Source of the DNA: Rhynchopus sp. YZ270_cl-10
Lineage: Eukaryota > Euglenozoa > Diplonemea > Diplonemida > Diplonemidae
Reading direction: 5' to 3'
Length of the DNA stretch: 64,000 nt
NCBI GenBank assembly: GCA_964035575.1
Contig: OZ037907.1
Location: 186,001 to 250,000 of the forward strand
Part shown: positions 52,052 to 63,279 of the stretch, one piece after another
Position numbering within the stretch: the stretch's first letter is position 1
How the letters are laid out: every line of letters begins with the position of its first letter
Notes under the pieces: model-generated
Databases searched by the model: none
What the model was told of the DNA's origin: nothing
Seen by the model: only the letters and a program-made list of their open reading frames with translations
Made by a program: the position numbers and the translations under genes

Positions 52052-55000
52052 TCAGTGGAACTGCTTCTCGGCGTTCTTCTTGATGCGCTGTTTCCTGAGG
52101 GTACGGTCAGAGGGTCCGTCGCCGGCCCAGGTGCCCTCTGCCTTCTCCTTCGCCACCTTCTCCTGGTCCTCGACCTTCTTCTCGTAGGCTTGTTGGAAGG
52201 AAGAGTGGTTCGAGGAAAAGCCCTTCGTGATGCGTTGGCTCTTCGCAATCTTCTTAACCTTCCCTGAGTCAAGCTCTTTGCTGTACTGGTCGTAGGCCTG
52301 TTTGAAAGAATTAGATTCATATAGACACAGAATTGAAAGTATTTGAGAGAAAAAAAGAGTAGTTGAAACTAAAACGCATCTCAGAGCTGCCAAGCACTTT
52401 GTTGCTGTACGAGAAACTGTACCAAGGTATACACACTATATACTCACAGTCTTCTCTCCTCTTCCGTGACCTGCGCGCCTTCGCATCCGACCGGGGAATC
52501 CTACTGCAAAAGGGGAAGCGAGAGGTGGTGCTGAAGCCGGAGGCGAACGTGAAGGTGACTCGCTGGATCCCGAAGTGGTACAACAGCCTCGAGAATCTGA
52601 ATCGAGGCTGGAAAGCCTACCACGGACACCTCAATGCCGATCGAGAGACGTGGAGCCCTGCTGGGAACAAGCAGAAGAAGAAGAACGCCACGGGAAGGAA
52701 AACGGGCAAGACGGCGGAGCGGGACAAAGTTAGATTCATATACTTTCAATTCACAGAATTGAAAGTATGTGAGAGGGTCAACACACGCACCCTTTCTTTT
52801 CAAAGTGAAAAAACAAATGACGTCTGCCATGAAAGACAAAGTGGTGTTCCGTACCAGAGAAAAATATGTGTTGATTGAGGCAGGAGATCATCGTGTTAAA
52901 AACGTGAACAAATGTGAATAAATCAAAAATCCCAAGAAAATCTCCCCGAGGGTACCCCTGGTCACATAGGTGCCCGGCGAGTTAAAAACAACTCGGCAAC
53001 TCGCCCAAATTCGGCCAACAACTCGCCCATTTTTTTTGGGCGAGTTGTTTTTTTTTTGGTATTTTTTATGGCTACAAAAACACAGGTACACCACATCACG
53101 TTTTATCTTGTGCATCCCAGCTTGAACGACTCTTTGCCGCTTCACAGCTGGTCTGTGAATGTGCGCTTTGTGTGGTTTTGTGTATCCCAAAGGAAGTCGT
53201 CGCCCAAAGCATTTTGACTAAACGTGTGAACGTTGTGAACCTGGAATCGATAGCAGACAGGAAAAGAGGATGGGCAGGCAGCGCCTGCCCGACCTGTGTG
53301 AAGTGAATCAGTGATTGCCTGACAGGTGTCTGGGGAACCGTGTGTTCTGTGTGGGTATCCATGTACGGAGTATATCCCAGCAATTACCAAAAACCGTGAG
53401 TGTGCACGGTGGCCCATGGACCACCACGACCTAGTTACCACCTATGACTAGTCATATGACAAGGTGCATGTAATGAGTGGCGTTTGGCCTTAGCCCTGGT
53501 TGTTTTTCTTGAGATCATGTGTTGTACCAACGTTACATGTGTGTAACCTTACAACGTCCCCTCCCATCCCTGTATGTTTTTGCCTGTAAAAATGGGCGAG
53601 TTGTGGCCGAGTTGTGGTCGAGTTGTGCCGAGTATAGGGCGAGTTGTGGCCGAGTTGTTCGGTGAAATCGTAAAGTTCGGACAACTCGCCCAAAAACGAC
53701 TCGCCGGGCACCTATGCCTAGAGGGTACCCCAGGATATATGGAAGTTTAAAATGTGCATACCATCTCCTTTGCGCTCTTCATCTTCTTGGATTGACCCTT
53801 TTTGAGAATGGCGTTTCTTGCTGTCACATCCACCCCAGCCCAGACTGTCGTATGCGCCTGCGCCCTCGCCTCCAGGAGCGACTGCGCCTTGATGGAGCCG
53901 ATGTCTTGCTTTGCCTTTTTGAGCATCTTTTCGCCTTCTGTTGCTGTGTCGGTGGGTTCGGGCTCACGCTTGCGTTTCTTGGAAGCATTTGACTGCGCGG
54001 CAGCGACACCTTCCAAGACAGCTTCCTCATGCCGCTCTTCATCCTGAACAAGCTTCGTCGCAAAGGCTTCTGTCGCGTCCCCCTTGATCGTCGACGGCAT
54101 CGCTTCATTGTCGGACGCCCCTTCCATGTCTGCTGCGTCCTCACGCACCTTATCCTCAGCCGCACAGTCCTCCCAAAACTTTTCTTTGTCAGCCGGCATC
54201 TCAAACGCGTCCTGTTGGTTCAACGCTGCACTTTCGTACTTTTTGCGGGAGCGTTTTGTGTGCCGTTTTGTGGGAGTGTTCACAGCGCTCTCTGCCCCAT
54301 TGCTTTCCGCTGCGGGGCGAAGTTTTTTGACTGGAGGTTCCTGCTTCTCCTCCTCCCCTTCGGGTTCAATTAAAACAGAGAACTTCCGTTTGGGTTTCTT
54401 CGTGGTGGGTGGCTTTGGTGTCTCTTCTGCTACCTTCTTCGCTTCTTCTGCCGCTTTCTTCGCTTCTTCTGCACGTTGTGCTTCGGCAGCGAGGGTAGCT
54501 TTTTCTTCTACCTCCTTTTGGTGTTGCAGGGCTTCGATTCTTTTGGCTTCGTTGCGCTTCTGGCGTTTGGAGAGAGGAGCGCCGGAGGGGATGATGGTCG
54601 GGCTTGGGGTGGGTTTTGGAGAAGGGGACGGGGCGACGGCTGGGGAGTGGGTGGTTCCATTTGTGGTTCCATTCGTTCCGTTGGTGGCTGCGTTTTTGCG
54701 GGATTTTTTGCTGCCGTTTCCGTTGCCGTTTCCGTTTCCATTTGATTGTTCAATACGCTGTGTGTCCTTTACCGCGATGGAGCGGTAAAACAGGAGGTAC
54801 GCCTGTTGGCGCATTACATCATCCACACTGACCTGGCGAACGTCTTCGTCGTCCATCTGATACCATACTCCATTCCCTGCTTTGACATAGCTGACGTAGT
54901 GTCCCGAATGGAGGCCCCTCCCGATGTGAACCAGGACCGCATAAAGCTCGTATTTCCTGCTTTGAAACCCGGTGCTGTACGGTGCCAGGTCCAGCTCGGT

Positions 55001-56110
55001 TGGGAATTCAATAAATTTGTTGACCTTCTTCGTGTCGCCAAACATATTGGAAACAAAGCGCTTGAGGTGGACAATCAGCACCCTCGGGGAGCGGTAGATG
55101 GAGAACATCTTCTTTGCGTTGACTTTGACGCCGCTTGGGGTTTCGAACATATTTTCTCCGGAGAGCGATTCGGGTTTGGTAAATCCTTGCAACGCTTTGT
55201 CCAGATCCGCACCCACCAGATCCACTGTTAAAAACGTAAACGGTTCAAACGTAGAAGATGCTGCCTCAGTATTATGCGCCTCCTCGGGAAACGGTTTCTT
55301 CGTCTTCGCGCACTTCTTTTTCAATGCGAGAATCTCCTCCTCCTTCGACCACTGAATCTTCGACTGAAAAAACCCTCCCACAATAGTTTTAATCGGAGTC
55401 GTCTCCTGCACCAATCTATCCTTTTTGTCTGCATACTTCTTCAACTGCTGTTCATGGCAGGCGTCAAGAAGGAAGTTGCAAAACTCCTGCGCATCTTCCA
55501 ATCTCCCCTGCCTCAATGTCGGCGACAACCTTCTCAAATTCTTTGAAAAGCCCGCAGGGTTATGAATAGATTGCGCGCGAGGTGGGAGAACTGAGAATTT
55601 TGTGACAGACGCAAGCATTTCCAACCAATCCACCCCAGCTCCCTTGTGGTTTGGTCTATAGTCCTTGAGGTAATTTGCGAGGGGAGGGGTGAACATCAGG
55701 CACTGCAATGTTGCGTTGATATAGCAGGTTACCCCATGGTTGCGTAAACCAGTGTCCGGCCGTTTGACAGTTGTCCATGACATCAGTTTGTCGACATCCG
55801 CCTCATCACAGAGCTCGGTTCCGGGGGAAGGGCGGGTGGGGTCTTGTTGGGTTGGTTGAACGGCGGTCTTGCCGTTTTGTTTCATATTTTGCTTCATTTT
55901 GGTGAGGATGACAGCCCCCTGCGGAGGCTTCGCCACAGCGCAGGTTAGTCCATGTCTGTAGACAATACGCTTTTCCAGCACCGCCTTCTGCCTCCCTTCC
56001 ACTGCCTCGATCGGAGCCTTCCCTGGCGATCCGTTCATATTCTCTACCTTATCAGTACCCCCCATGATTGATGATAAATCGTTGTGGTGTGCTTCGACAC
56101 CCTCTCCCAT
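52052..56110 (-). CDS. USP36-like ubiquitin-specific protease, two exons
   Basis: Exons 56110-53762 and 52297-52052 join in phase across a 1464-bp intron (GTATGC...AAACAG), giving about 864 residues. A C19 cysteine protease that removes ubiquitin. Cys box GLRNHGVTCYINATLQCL has nucleophile Cys129 and oxyanion Asn124; then EDAQEFCNFLL and His box GRGLHSGHYVSYVK (His404) with WYQMDDEDV. The text TPPLANYL after the Cys box is typical of USP36/USP42. Usual CxxC zinc pairs of the finger are absent. The tail is Lys-rich with NG and TNGT repeats. The second exon (YDQYSKELDSGKVKKIAKSQ, HSSFQQAYEKK) matches the basic nucleolar end of USP36, which supports the splice. Probably nucleolar, acting on ribosome biogenesis (inference). 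Confidence 0.92.
52311..52780 (+). other. Coding-like block inside the deubiquitinase intron, opposite strand
   Basis: 52450-52731 reads on the plus strand FRDLRAFASDRGILLQKGKR, EVVLKPEANVKVTRWIPKWY, NSLENLNRGWKAYHGHLNAD with GC-rich codons, much like a real protein. It follows a possible acceptor (ACTCACAG). Similar segments TTAGATTCATATA and CACAGAATTGAAAGTAT flank it at about 52311 and 52731, so it may be an insertion. No ATG in the conserved part; unrecognised. Confidence 0.4.
52950..53731. mobile_element. TIR element in the deubiquitinase intron
   Basis: Inner TIRs are CATAGGTGCCCGGCGAGT (52965) and ACTCGCCGGGCACCTATG (to 53716), with outer GGGTACCC at both ends. Many subterminal copies of ACTCGCC/GGCGAGT and CAACTCG lie in opposed orientation. 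Non-coding interior; 53081-53122 matches 26864-26904 in another element. Exact ends and target duplication are uncertain. Confidence 0.75.
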
Positions 56111-57360
56111 TTGATGGGGTGGGAGGAGAAAAAAAGAGAAGAAGAAAAAGGGAGGGGTTGTAGGGGGGTGTGTACTGATGGTGAAATTGATTTTGGGGGA
56201 AAGGGAAAGGGAAAGGAAGGGAAAAGAGGAGCGTAACTTTTTTTTTCAAAAAAAAAAAAATGTGGGTGAGAAGAGCCGAAGGGAAAAGAAGAGAAGCGAA
56301 GGGAGATAAGAGGGGGAGGGGAGGGGGAGAGGGTGGGACGGTCTGTAAGAAAAAAAAATGAGAGCATCCCGTCTTTGGTGCTCTGGGAGGGGTTTGTTAG
56401 TCGCTGACGGGTCGTTGACCGATTTCCCATAGCACCAGTCTTGTTTTTTTTTTTTGTCATAGTCCCTTCAAACCTTACCCAAGGTAAGTAGAAGAAAGTA
56501 GCAACTCAGATATAGGTAAGGAAAAGGAAAAGGAAAAGAAAAAATGTTTTTTTTTTTCCCGTTGATTGCTCAATTACCCTGTTGGAGAGAGGGGTGATAG
56601 GGCGACCGTATCTGAGGAACTATTTCTCCTTGAAGCTACGCTTTTGTAGGTATAAAAAAACATACACATTGTCGCTCTTTTGTTTTTCTTTTCATCAGTA
56701 ACCTTCCCCATACGCAGCAACGCTGCTCCAACAAGCTTGAGAGGGGAGGGGGTGTGACGTTGTGATGGTGCAAAAAAGAAAATGCATAGCTTCCCTTCTC
56801 GGGGGATGCAAAACGTTCTCTTTTTCTTCTTTTTTGCAAGGGGGGTTTTAACATGGATGTAAAAAGTACTTGTTCATTTTTGGAGGGGGGGAAAAGAAGA
56901 AAAAAGTGAACAAATAACAACTTGTACGCCCGTGTATTGTGGGAGGACGTTGAGAATAGTCTTCAAATCACACAATTTCTCCACCTGAGCCAAAACGCGG
57001 ATGCGAGATGCATGACTCTGGGGTGAATGAAACCTTCTCAAAATTTTACAAAAACCGAGGTATAAGCGTAAGAGACGACGACTATTATTTCACCCTATGT
57101 ATCCCCTACTGGAACACATGCACAGACACTTTATTTGTTAAAATCAACTTTAAGGTACAGTTGATAGTGCAAAACGCTGCTGTGAACGCAAGGCACTGTA
57201 CACTCAGCGGAAAACCAAAGGGTCACAACCGGATAGAACCCTAGAAAAACAACGTGGCTGACTGTTTTCAGAACAGAAAAAAAAGGAAGAAAAAAAACTA
57301 TAACTTGCCTTGACAGGTACCTACCAAATTTATGAGTTGAAACAAAAAAAAACTTCACTC
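56111..57360. other. Intergenic between NLR-like gene 3' end and deubiquitinase 5' end
   Basis: Purine-rich tracts, T runs and one module-E copy. No gene or clear promoter seen. Confidence 0.5.
57161..57199 (+). repeat. Module E copy
   Basis: AGTTGATAGTGCAAAACGCT, GCTGTGAACGCAAGGCAC, about 160 bp past the NLR-like gene stop. Confidence 0.5.
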
Positions 57361-60300
57361 TTACCTTGGCTTTGCGACTGCTACGTTGCAGGCCAAGGCA
57401 TCACCGCCCGCTTCAAGCCCTGTACATTGTATTAATCTTGTTACTGTCCCGCCTTTGCCGATTACCTTGAGGAGCCTCTGTCTGTCGATATCCCAAATCC
57501 GCGCAGTTCTGTCTCGTGAAGAGGATGCAAGCAGACCACCACATGACGACACAGACAGTGCAGACACAGCAGAGGTATGCCCCTCCATTCCCTCACCTCC
57601 GCACTCCTTCTTTGCGCGCAAATCCCATACAGAAAGGGTCTGTGCACCACAGATTAGGGTAACCTCAGCGTGCTTCCCCACAAACCGTGTACGGAACGCA
57701 AACCGGACACATGAGACTCCAGTTTCGACACGCAGGTGGACCAATTCTGCTGCGTCGTGAAGGTGAAAAAATCGGATCACTCCACTATGTTCTGCTGCAA
57801 TAAAGGTGCAGGTCGTCTGCGCATCGGGGATGACATAGAGCGCGCGGATCGAAGACCCCCCAGAGATTTGCCAGAGTTGTTTCCCTGAAGGTATATCCCA
57901 CAAACGGATCGTCTGATCGCGCGAACCTGAAAGTAGATATTCATCGTTTGCAATGACAGTACAATACACCGCATCGGTATGGCCAACAAAATGCTGTATT
58001 TGCACTCCATATTCCATATCATAACAGTGCACACTATGCCCCGTTTGCCCCGAGGTGACCAGGTATCGTTCCGACCTTGATATCGCTATGCTTGACAATG
58101 CGTTCACTGAGACCGAAAATTTTCGGAGCGGCTCTCCAGTAATGCGGTGCCAGACCCGAACGGCTTGGTCCGATCCGGCTGAGATGATCTCCCTCCCTGT
58201 GGTGTGCACAAACAGAACCGGCCCAGTGTGTCGGAGGATATGCATCACCCTGCCAGAACGAACATCGTACACCGCGACTGTGTGGTCCTCCCCTCCAAGC
58301 ACAACGACATCTCCACTCAAATGAACGCACAGAAGCGAGGTAGGTTGGCTTCCACTTTCCACAGCAGCCTCCTTCGCCCCAGGCCAGTCCCATACGCGTA
58401 CAGTACTGTCTGCTGACACCGATACAATTTGAGATTTGTCCTGCGTAATACAAACAGAAAAGACCGGCCCGCAGTGTCCTTCAAGACAATGTGTTTCCTT
58501 TCCGTTGTGAAGATCCCATATGCGGACAGTACGGTCTGAAGAGGCGGTTACTGCATGGATATTATCGTGGGTTACGGAAACGCATTGTACGGTGTCGGTG
58601 TGGCCACGAAGAGAAAATTTTTCGGGATATCCGGCTTGCCAGACTCCTTCTAGGACTTCGTTGGTACCTTCCGCGATGCGCGTCAAATCCCACACAACGA
58701 CGTGGTTTTTGACGCAGGACAACGCTATTGTTGTATCAGATGTTGCAACAATGTGCTTCGCGCTCCCTAGTATCGCAAGAGAATTTGGTTCAGCAAATGA
58801 CGGCAAAATTTCGGTTGCTTGCGCTTCAATATGATATTTCTTGACCGCCTTTTGCCAGAGATGTGCCCCAGAGGTTTTCTTGCAGGCAACAAAGATGAAG
58901 GCTTCGGAGCTGCTATTACGAAGACCTTGAACGAAAATGGATTGCACAGCGAGGGTAGTGTGGAAGGTGTGTGCTGGGGTAACATTCGTCAGGATGGTGT
59001 CCATCCGCCAGACAGACACTCTGGTCCCCCCGGCTGCAACAAAAAAGGCCCCAGAGGCTGAGAGAGACGACACTGGAGACCCAAAGCTCGCATCCAAATC
59101 TTTAAAAAACCGTTGCCTCTCCAGATCCCATATTTTGATGGCCCCATCATTCCCCCCTGACGCCAAATATTTTTCCGACTGTTTCACCAACGCCACCGCG
59201 TTCACTGCGTTCCCCGCAACCAATTCACCCATTTTCCGCCCAGATTTGAGACACCAGATGCCTATCATGCCATCCTCCCCTCCAGAAAAGGCTCTAAACT
59301 TCGAGACGATACAACAGATCACACCGCGGATGTGGCCTCTCAAGGGGGGGACTGACGAGCCAAAACAAGAGTTATTCCATTTTGTATTCGTTAGATTGCA
59401 CTGCGAGAACTCAGTATGCTCCAGCCAGGTGGAACACAACGTTGCACACCGGAGGGAACAGGACGAGAGCCGCAACCCTCTCAGGTCAGCATTCTGTACT
59501 AATATGTCATCAAAGCAATCATCCACAAGAGTCAACCCTGTACGCGCGAGGAGAGCTGCCGCATTTGAGGCATCGTACACAACTCTTTGCCACGAAGAAG
59601 ATGAAGAAACAGATGCACCCCCTCTACACCTCTGCGACCTTTTAATGATAGCCACAAAGGTTCGCACCTTATCCTCACAAAACCGCTTCTGCAACAGCGC
59701 TGCAAACAGCCCAAGAACCTTCTGCGCGTCTTTACTAAAACTCCGCTGAAATAACCCCAAGGTGTCTTCCGGCTCACGCAGCAACCGCCGTGCTATGAGA
59801 TACTCCGCCAACGATTTATGCCCAAACGAAAACTCCGAATCCTCAGTTTTGTCTTCAATACGAAAAGGGAGGCAAGCAAAACAGAGATTGCATCGAGAGG
59901 ACTCAATCCCAAAGCGTTTCAAAGTACGTCTCGTTTCATAAATCACATTCGTCCAACTATTTGAATCAAGCATAAGACACGCAATCAACTCACCAACCTG
60001 CATCAACTCTTCCACAATATCGCGGTCGATTTTTTTCAATTCATTTTGAATATGCATTACAAGATAGGCTTCGTAAATGTCCACAACATCCCGGGACATA
60101 CACCCAGAAGTGCAGGACATATGCACCAGAAATGGATTAGTTAACCCCTTAGCGGAAAGAGAGGAGGCGGTTTGCACGGCGTTTCCTCTGTGCGCTCTGG
60201 TGAGGTAGTGCTGAACGTCCTCTTTGGTGAAGTTGCGTAGGTATAGCAGCTTTGTGGTTTCCCCGAGGACCGTCGCTGGAGACTGTCCGATCGATTTGAA

Positions 60301-62763
60301 AAATTCGTTTCGTGCAGTCAAAACGACGCTGCAGTACCGCTGCACCCACGGCTGTCGTGCCAGCACCCCACCCCCTGCCATTTCCAACTCCATCTCCTCC
60401 TGCGTCACCCCAGCTTCATCGAGAGAATCAAGCAGGACTACCACATGATATGTTTCCCCCAAATCGATTTGGTCTTGCTTCGAAAGGGCAAATGCATCTC
60501 GAATGTACAAATCTATCGCACCTCTCCTGAGCACCTTGCTTCTAAGCGCGGGGAGGGAAATGAAAATTGGAAAATATGGTTTTGAATTGCGTTTCGGTTT
60601 TCGAAGAAGATGTGCAATAATAGCAACCGACGCAGACGTTTTCCCAGACCCCGCATCCCCAAGAAGGCAAAGCGGGGTATGCGGGGTGCTGTCCAACCAG
60701 TCTGTTACCTTCTTCAAAATCAATTCGCTCTGGGATTCTGAAGTGTACGGATCTGCTGTGACCCGCCCTTCTACGTACCGCTTGAGATATGCCTCAAAGT
60801 AAGGTGCGGTGTGGTCCATCACCTCACGCATTCCAGAGAGCCGGCCTGGGGAGACGCCGCACACCTCTCGCAGTATTATCACATCGAAGCGAAGACCCAT
60901 CAAACGAAGCAACGTTGGGGAGAACCTCCACTGCACCGCAAACCTGGTTTCATTACTGTATAACAATGTTTCTGTCCCATCTGTCCCATCTGCAGCATCT
61001 TCACCATTTCTCGGCTCATCTGAATCATCCAAACCATTCAAAGCAAACCCCACCTCCACAGCACTCTCCGCAACAATCAAAAAGAACGCCCCCTCTCTTT
61101 CTTGTACCTCCTCCTCAACTTTGCGCGCAGTCGTAAAACAATTCCAGGACAGCACCGAACCCGGTTTGTACGCAAACGATGTGCTATGCTTCCACAAAAT
61201 CGTCGTAGTAGCGACATGCCTCGATTTCAAAAGACGATGCAGCTGAACAATCAACGGTTGAAAGCAGGTGAACACATTGAGCTGTGGAAGGCGCGGCTCC
61301 ACTTCAAAGACATTCGCTGATGGTGTATGCCTTATAGACAGAATAGTAGACGCAGATCGCATTGCGGAATCCAACATTGCGCTTAATGCGAGCGATACAC
61401 CACCCTCTGTCTTCTGCAATCCATGATTGCTAAGAATCTCTTTTGATCCCTCCCCAAGCACCCTACCTCCACTCCCATACAAATATGCTGCGCAAAGCAC
61501 TTCAAAAGGTTCTTCGACTAACATCCAATCGTCTAAACGTTGTGCCCCAATTCGCCTTTCTAATCGCCGACAGACTATCAAAAACCCTGATAAAAGCATT
61601 GAAACGTCGTCTTCAGTGTACCCGAGAGAAGGTGTCAGATTGGGCAGGTCTTTAAACCAGGAAAGGAGAGAAGGGTAAGTGGAGTGTTCCGGTTGGATGA
61701 ACGCTGCATTGCATGGTGTGTTCGACAGTGAAAAGCGGGGGGAAGAATGGGCAGGGGTGGAGGTACGGTGTGTGTCGTGGGTACTCAGAAAGGCTTGGAG
61801 AGAGGATGAAATTGGAGCAGAGTTTGTGTCGAAATGCGGCTGAAATTCGGTACGCATCTGAGAAATTCGGTCCACACCATGTTGTTGTTTCAGGGCAAAC
61901 CACAAAGGAAGTTTCCCGCAGCCACTCCGAACGCTTTTTGCACCATGCGAAATCAGATATGATACGGTCTCCACATCCCCCAGCTCAGCCGCGCAGTGCA
62001 ACATTGTCATCCCTTCTTGGATTTGGTTTAAATCAATCCCAAACTCCACCTCTCTTTTTTTCCACAGCTTTTTCGTCGAAAATGCGACAAAAAACGCTTT
62101 TGTTCTCAAAAATCGATTCGAAAACCCACACAACGTCTCGGACACCTCACAATGTGAAAGAACCTCGCTCGAAAGAAGACAACAAATCGGAAGTCGTCCT
62201 TCTCTGTCCTCTTTATGATCTGCACCATTGGCATCTAAATAGGATACTACCTGGGTGTCGCCGATTTTGGCTGCTTCGTGGAAAACGGTGTCCCCTTTGA
62301 ACGCGAAATTACAGTCAATCCTCCCAGCGAGGAGCAAGGCACGGAGGTTTGCGTTGTGGATCACCTCCTTTGGTGAGTTGTTTACTACTACTGGGAAATG
62401 TTGCATTAGGTCGGATCGAAGCGGTTCAGTGTGCTGCAAGGCATAGTATAGAGGGAGACGTCCTGAATCATCTAGGGCATTTATATCCGCACCGTGCTTG
62501 ATGAGAAGTGGTACCCCCTCTGCGTCACCTAACCGAACAGCTTCATGGAGTAAAGTGCGCCCCGTAGCTGCATCGCTGGTATTGATGCAGGTGGTGTCAG
62601 AGAGCGCTTCACTCAATTGGTAGTCAAGCAAGGTGTTCAAGGTATGGTATGTGTTGTGTTCAAGGTTGTGTGGTACGGCATGTTCAAGAAGAGGGGGTGC
62701 AGAAATCTCATCATCGAGAACAACCTCGTCAGTGATGTGAGCCGAAGATGCGGCCGAACCCAT
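57361..62763 (-). CDS. NLR-like STAND protein: ankyrin, ART-like, NACHT, pentapeptide, 14 WD40
   Basis: A single 1800-residue frame. The start MGSAASS fits an N-myristoylation signal. Ankyrin repeats at about 65-290 (GRTLLHEAVRLGDAEGVPLL; GMTMLHCAAELGDVETVSYL). Residues about 360-635 resemble an ADP-ribosyltransferase (FAYKPGSVLSWNCFTT; GAFFLIVAE; TLLYSNETRFAV), but catalytic Arg and STS positions read WKH and FTT, and the Glu motif GTETLL is degenerate, so activity is doubtful. NACHT at about 680-1000: Walker A GDAGSGKTS (702), Walker B VVVLLDSLDEAG (about 775). Pentapeptide-like segment (NADLRGLRLSSCSLRCATLC) at about 1090-1130. Then about 14 WD40 blades (SSDRTVRIWDLHNG; SGSRDQTIRLWDIPSG), two propellers. 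Family logic: WD40 senses, NACHT switches, N-terminal part acts. TAA lies inside GTAAGAG, a possible donor, so a further exon is possible. Confidence 0.92.
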   Translation of the reverse strand: MGSAASSAHITDEVVLDDEISAPPLLEHAVPHNLEHNTYHTLNTLLDYQLSEALSDTTCINTSDAATGRTLLHEAVRLGDAEGVPLLIKHGADINALDDSGRLPLYYALQHTEPLRSDLMQHFPVVVNNSPKEVIHNANLRALLLAGRIDCNFAFKGDTVFHEAAKIGDTQVVSYLDANGADHKEDREGRLPICCLLSSEVLSHCEVSETLCGFSNRFLRTKAFFVAFSTKKLWKKREVEFGIDLNQIQEGMTMLHCAAELGDVETVSYLISHGAKSVRSGCGKLPLWFALKQQHGVDRISQMRTEFQPHFDTNSAPISSSLQAFLSTHDTHRTSTPAHSSPRFSLSNTPCNAAFIQPEHSTYPSLLSWFKDLPNLTPSLGYTEDDVSMLLSGFLIVCRRLERRIGAQRLDDWMLVEEPFEVLCAAYLYGSGGRVLGEGSKEILSNHGLQKTEGGVSLALSAMLDSAMRSASTILSIRHTPSANVFEVEPRLPQLNVFTCFQPLIVQLHRLLKSRHVATTTILWKHSTSFAYKPGSVLSWNCFTTARKVEEEVQEREGAFFLIVAESAVEVGFALNGLDDSDEPRNGEDAADGTDGTETLLYSNETRFAVQWRFSPTLLRLMGLRFDVIILREVCGVSPGRLSGMREVMDHTAPYFEAYLKRYVEGRVTADPYTSESQSELILKKVTDWLDSTPHTPLCLLGDAGSGKTSASVAIIAHLLRKPKRNSKPYFPIFISLPALRSKVLRRGAIDLYIRDAFALSKQDQIDLGETYHVVVLLDSLDEAGVTQEEMELEMAGGGVLARQPWVQRYCSVVLTARNEFFKSIGQSPATVLGETTKLLYLRNFTKEDVQHYLTRAHRGNAVQTASSLSAKGLTNPFLVHMSCTSGCMSRDVVDIYEAYLVMHIQNELKKIDRDIVEELMQVGELIACLMLDSNSWTNVIYETRRTLKRFGIESSRCNLCFACLPFRIEDKTEDSEFSFGHKSLAEYLIARRLLREPEDTLGLFQRSFSKDAQKVLGLFAALLQKRFCEDKVRTFVAIIKRSQRCRGGASVSSSSSWQRVVYDASNAAALLARTGLTLVDDCFDDILVQNADLRGLRLSSCSLRCATLCSTWLEHTEFSQCNLTNTKWNNSCFGSSVPPLRGHIRGVICCIVSKFRAFSGGEDGMIGIWCLKSGRKMGELVAGNAVNAVALVKQSEKYLASGGNDGAIKIWDLERQRFFKDLDASFGSPVSSLSASGAFFVAAGGTRVSVWRMDTILTNVTPAHTFHTTLAVQSIFVQGLRNSSSEAFIFVACKKTSGAHLWQKAVKKYHIEAQATEILPSFAEPNSLAILGSAKHIVATSDTTIALSCVKNHVVVWDLTRIAEGTNEVLEGVWQAGYPEKFSLRGHTDTVQCVSVTHDNIHAVTASSDRTVRIWDLHNGKETHCLEGHCGPVFSVCITQDKSQIVSVSADSTVRVWDWPGAKEAAVESGSQPTSLLCVHLSGDVVVLGGEDHTVAVYDVRSGRVMHILRHTGPVLFVHTTGREIISAGSDQAVRVWHRITGEPLRKFSVSVNALSSIAISRSERYLVTSGQTGHSVHCYDMEYGVQIQHFVGHTDAVYCTVIANDEYLLSGSRDQTIRLWDIPSGKQLWQISGGSSIRALYVIPDAQTTCTFIAAEHSGVIRFFHLHDAAELVHLRVETGVSCVRFAFRTRFVGKHAEVTLICGAQTLSVWDLRAKKECGGEGMEGHTSAVSALSVSSCGGLLASSSRDRTARIWDIDRQRLLKVIGKGGTVTRLIQCTGLEAGGDALACNVAVAKPR

Positions 62764-62829
62764 GGGGGAAAAATAGGGGGAAACAGTCGGAGAAAAAGGC
62801 CAAAAAAAAAGAAATGTAAATTGATAACC

Positions 62830-62846
62830 AAGCGCTCTTTGTGCTT
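62830..62846 (+). repeat. Mini-hairpin A20
   Basis: Stem AAGC/GCTT, loop GCTCTTTGT, 67 bp upstream of the NLR-like start codon. Confidence 0.5.
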
Positions 62847-63279
62847 AGTCAAAAAAAAAGGGGGGTAGATTGATGCAATGAAACTGTCAGACCAGGTTGG
62901 TAATTCAAAAAAAAAGGGGGGGGGGGGGGGTAACAAAAGGGGAGGAGAACAGCGGAAAATATGGCCTGGGGGATGGTTTTTGGGGTATTGGATGTGAGGT
63001 GTGAAGTGCAATCGAACTGCGTTGTGGGGAACCGACACAATCGAAGGAGACGTACGAGAAGATGAAGACGTGCGGGTTTAAGGAGGGAGTGGGGGCGAGA
63101 AAATGCTAGAAATGCTGGACAAAATGTTATTTTTTTCTCTTCTTCCTTGTTAGAGACTGGCACGAAGTGCTGTTGCTATTTTGTGAGGATGGGAAGGGCA
63201 TGTGTGTGTGTTGAGGGGGAGGTGCCAAAGATCAGAAGAGCAGAAAGCAACACTTCATTTTAAAAGAAAACGTGAAAAG

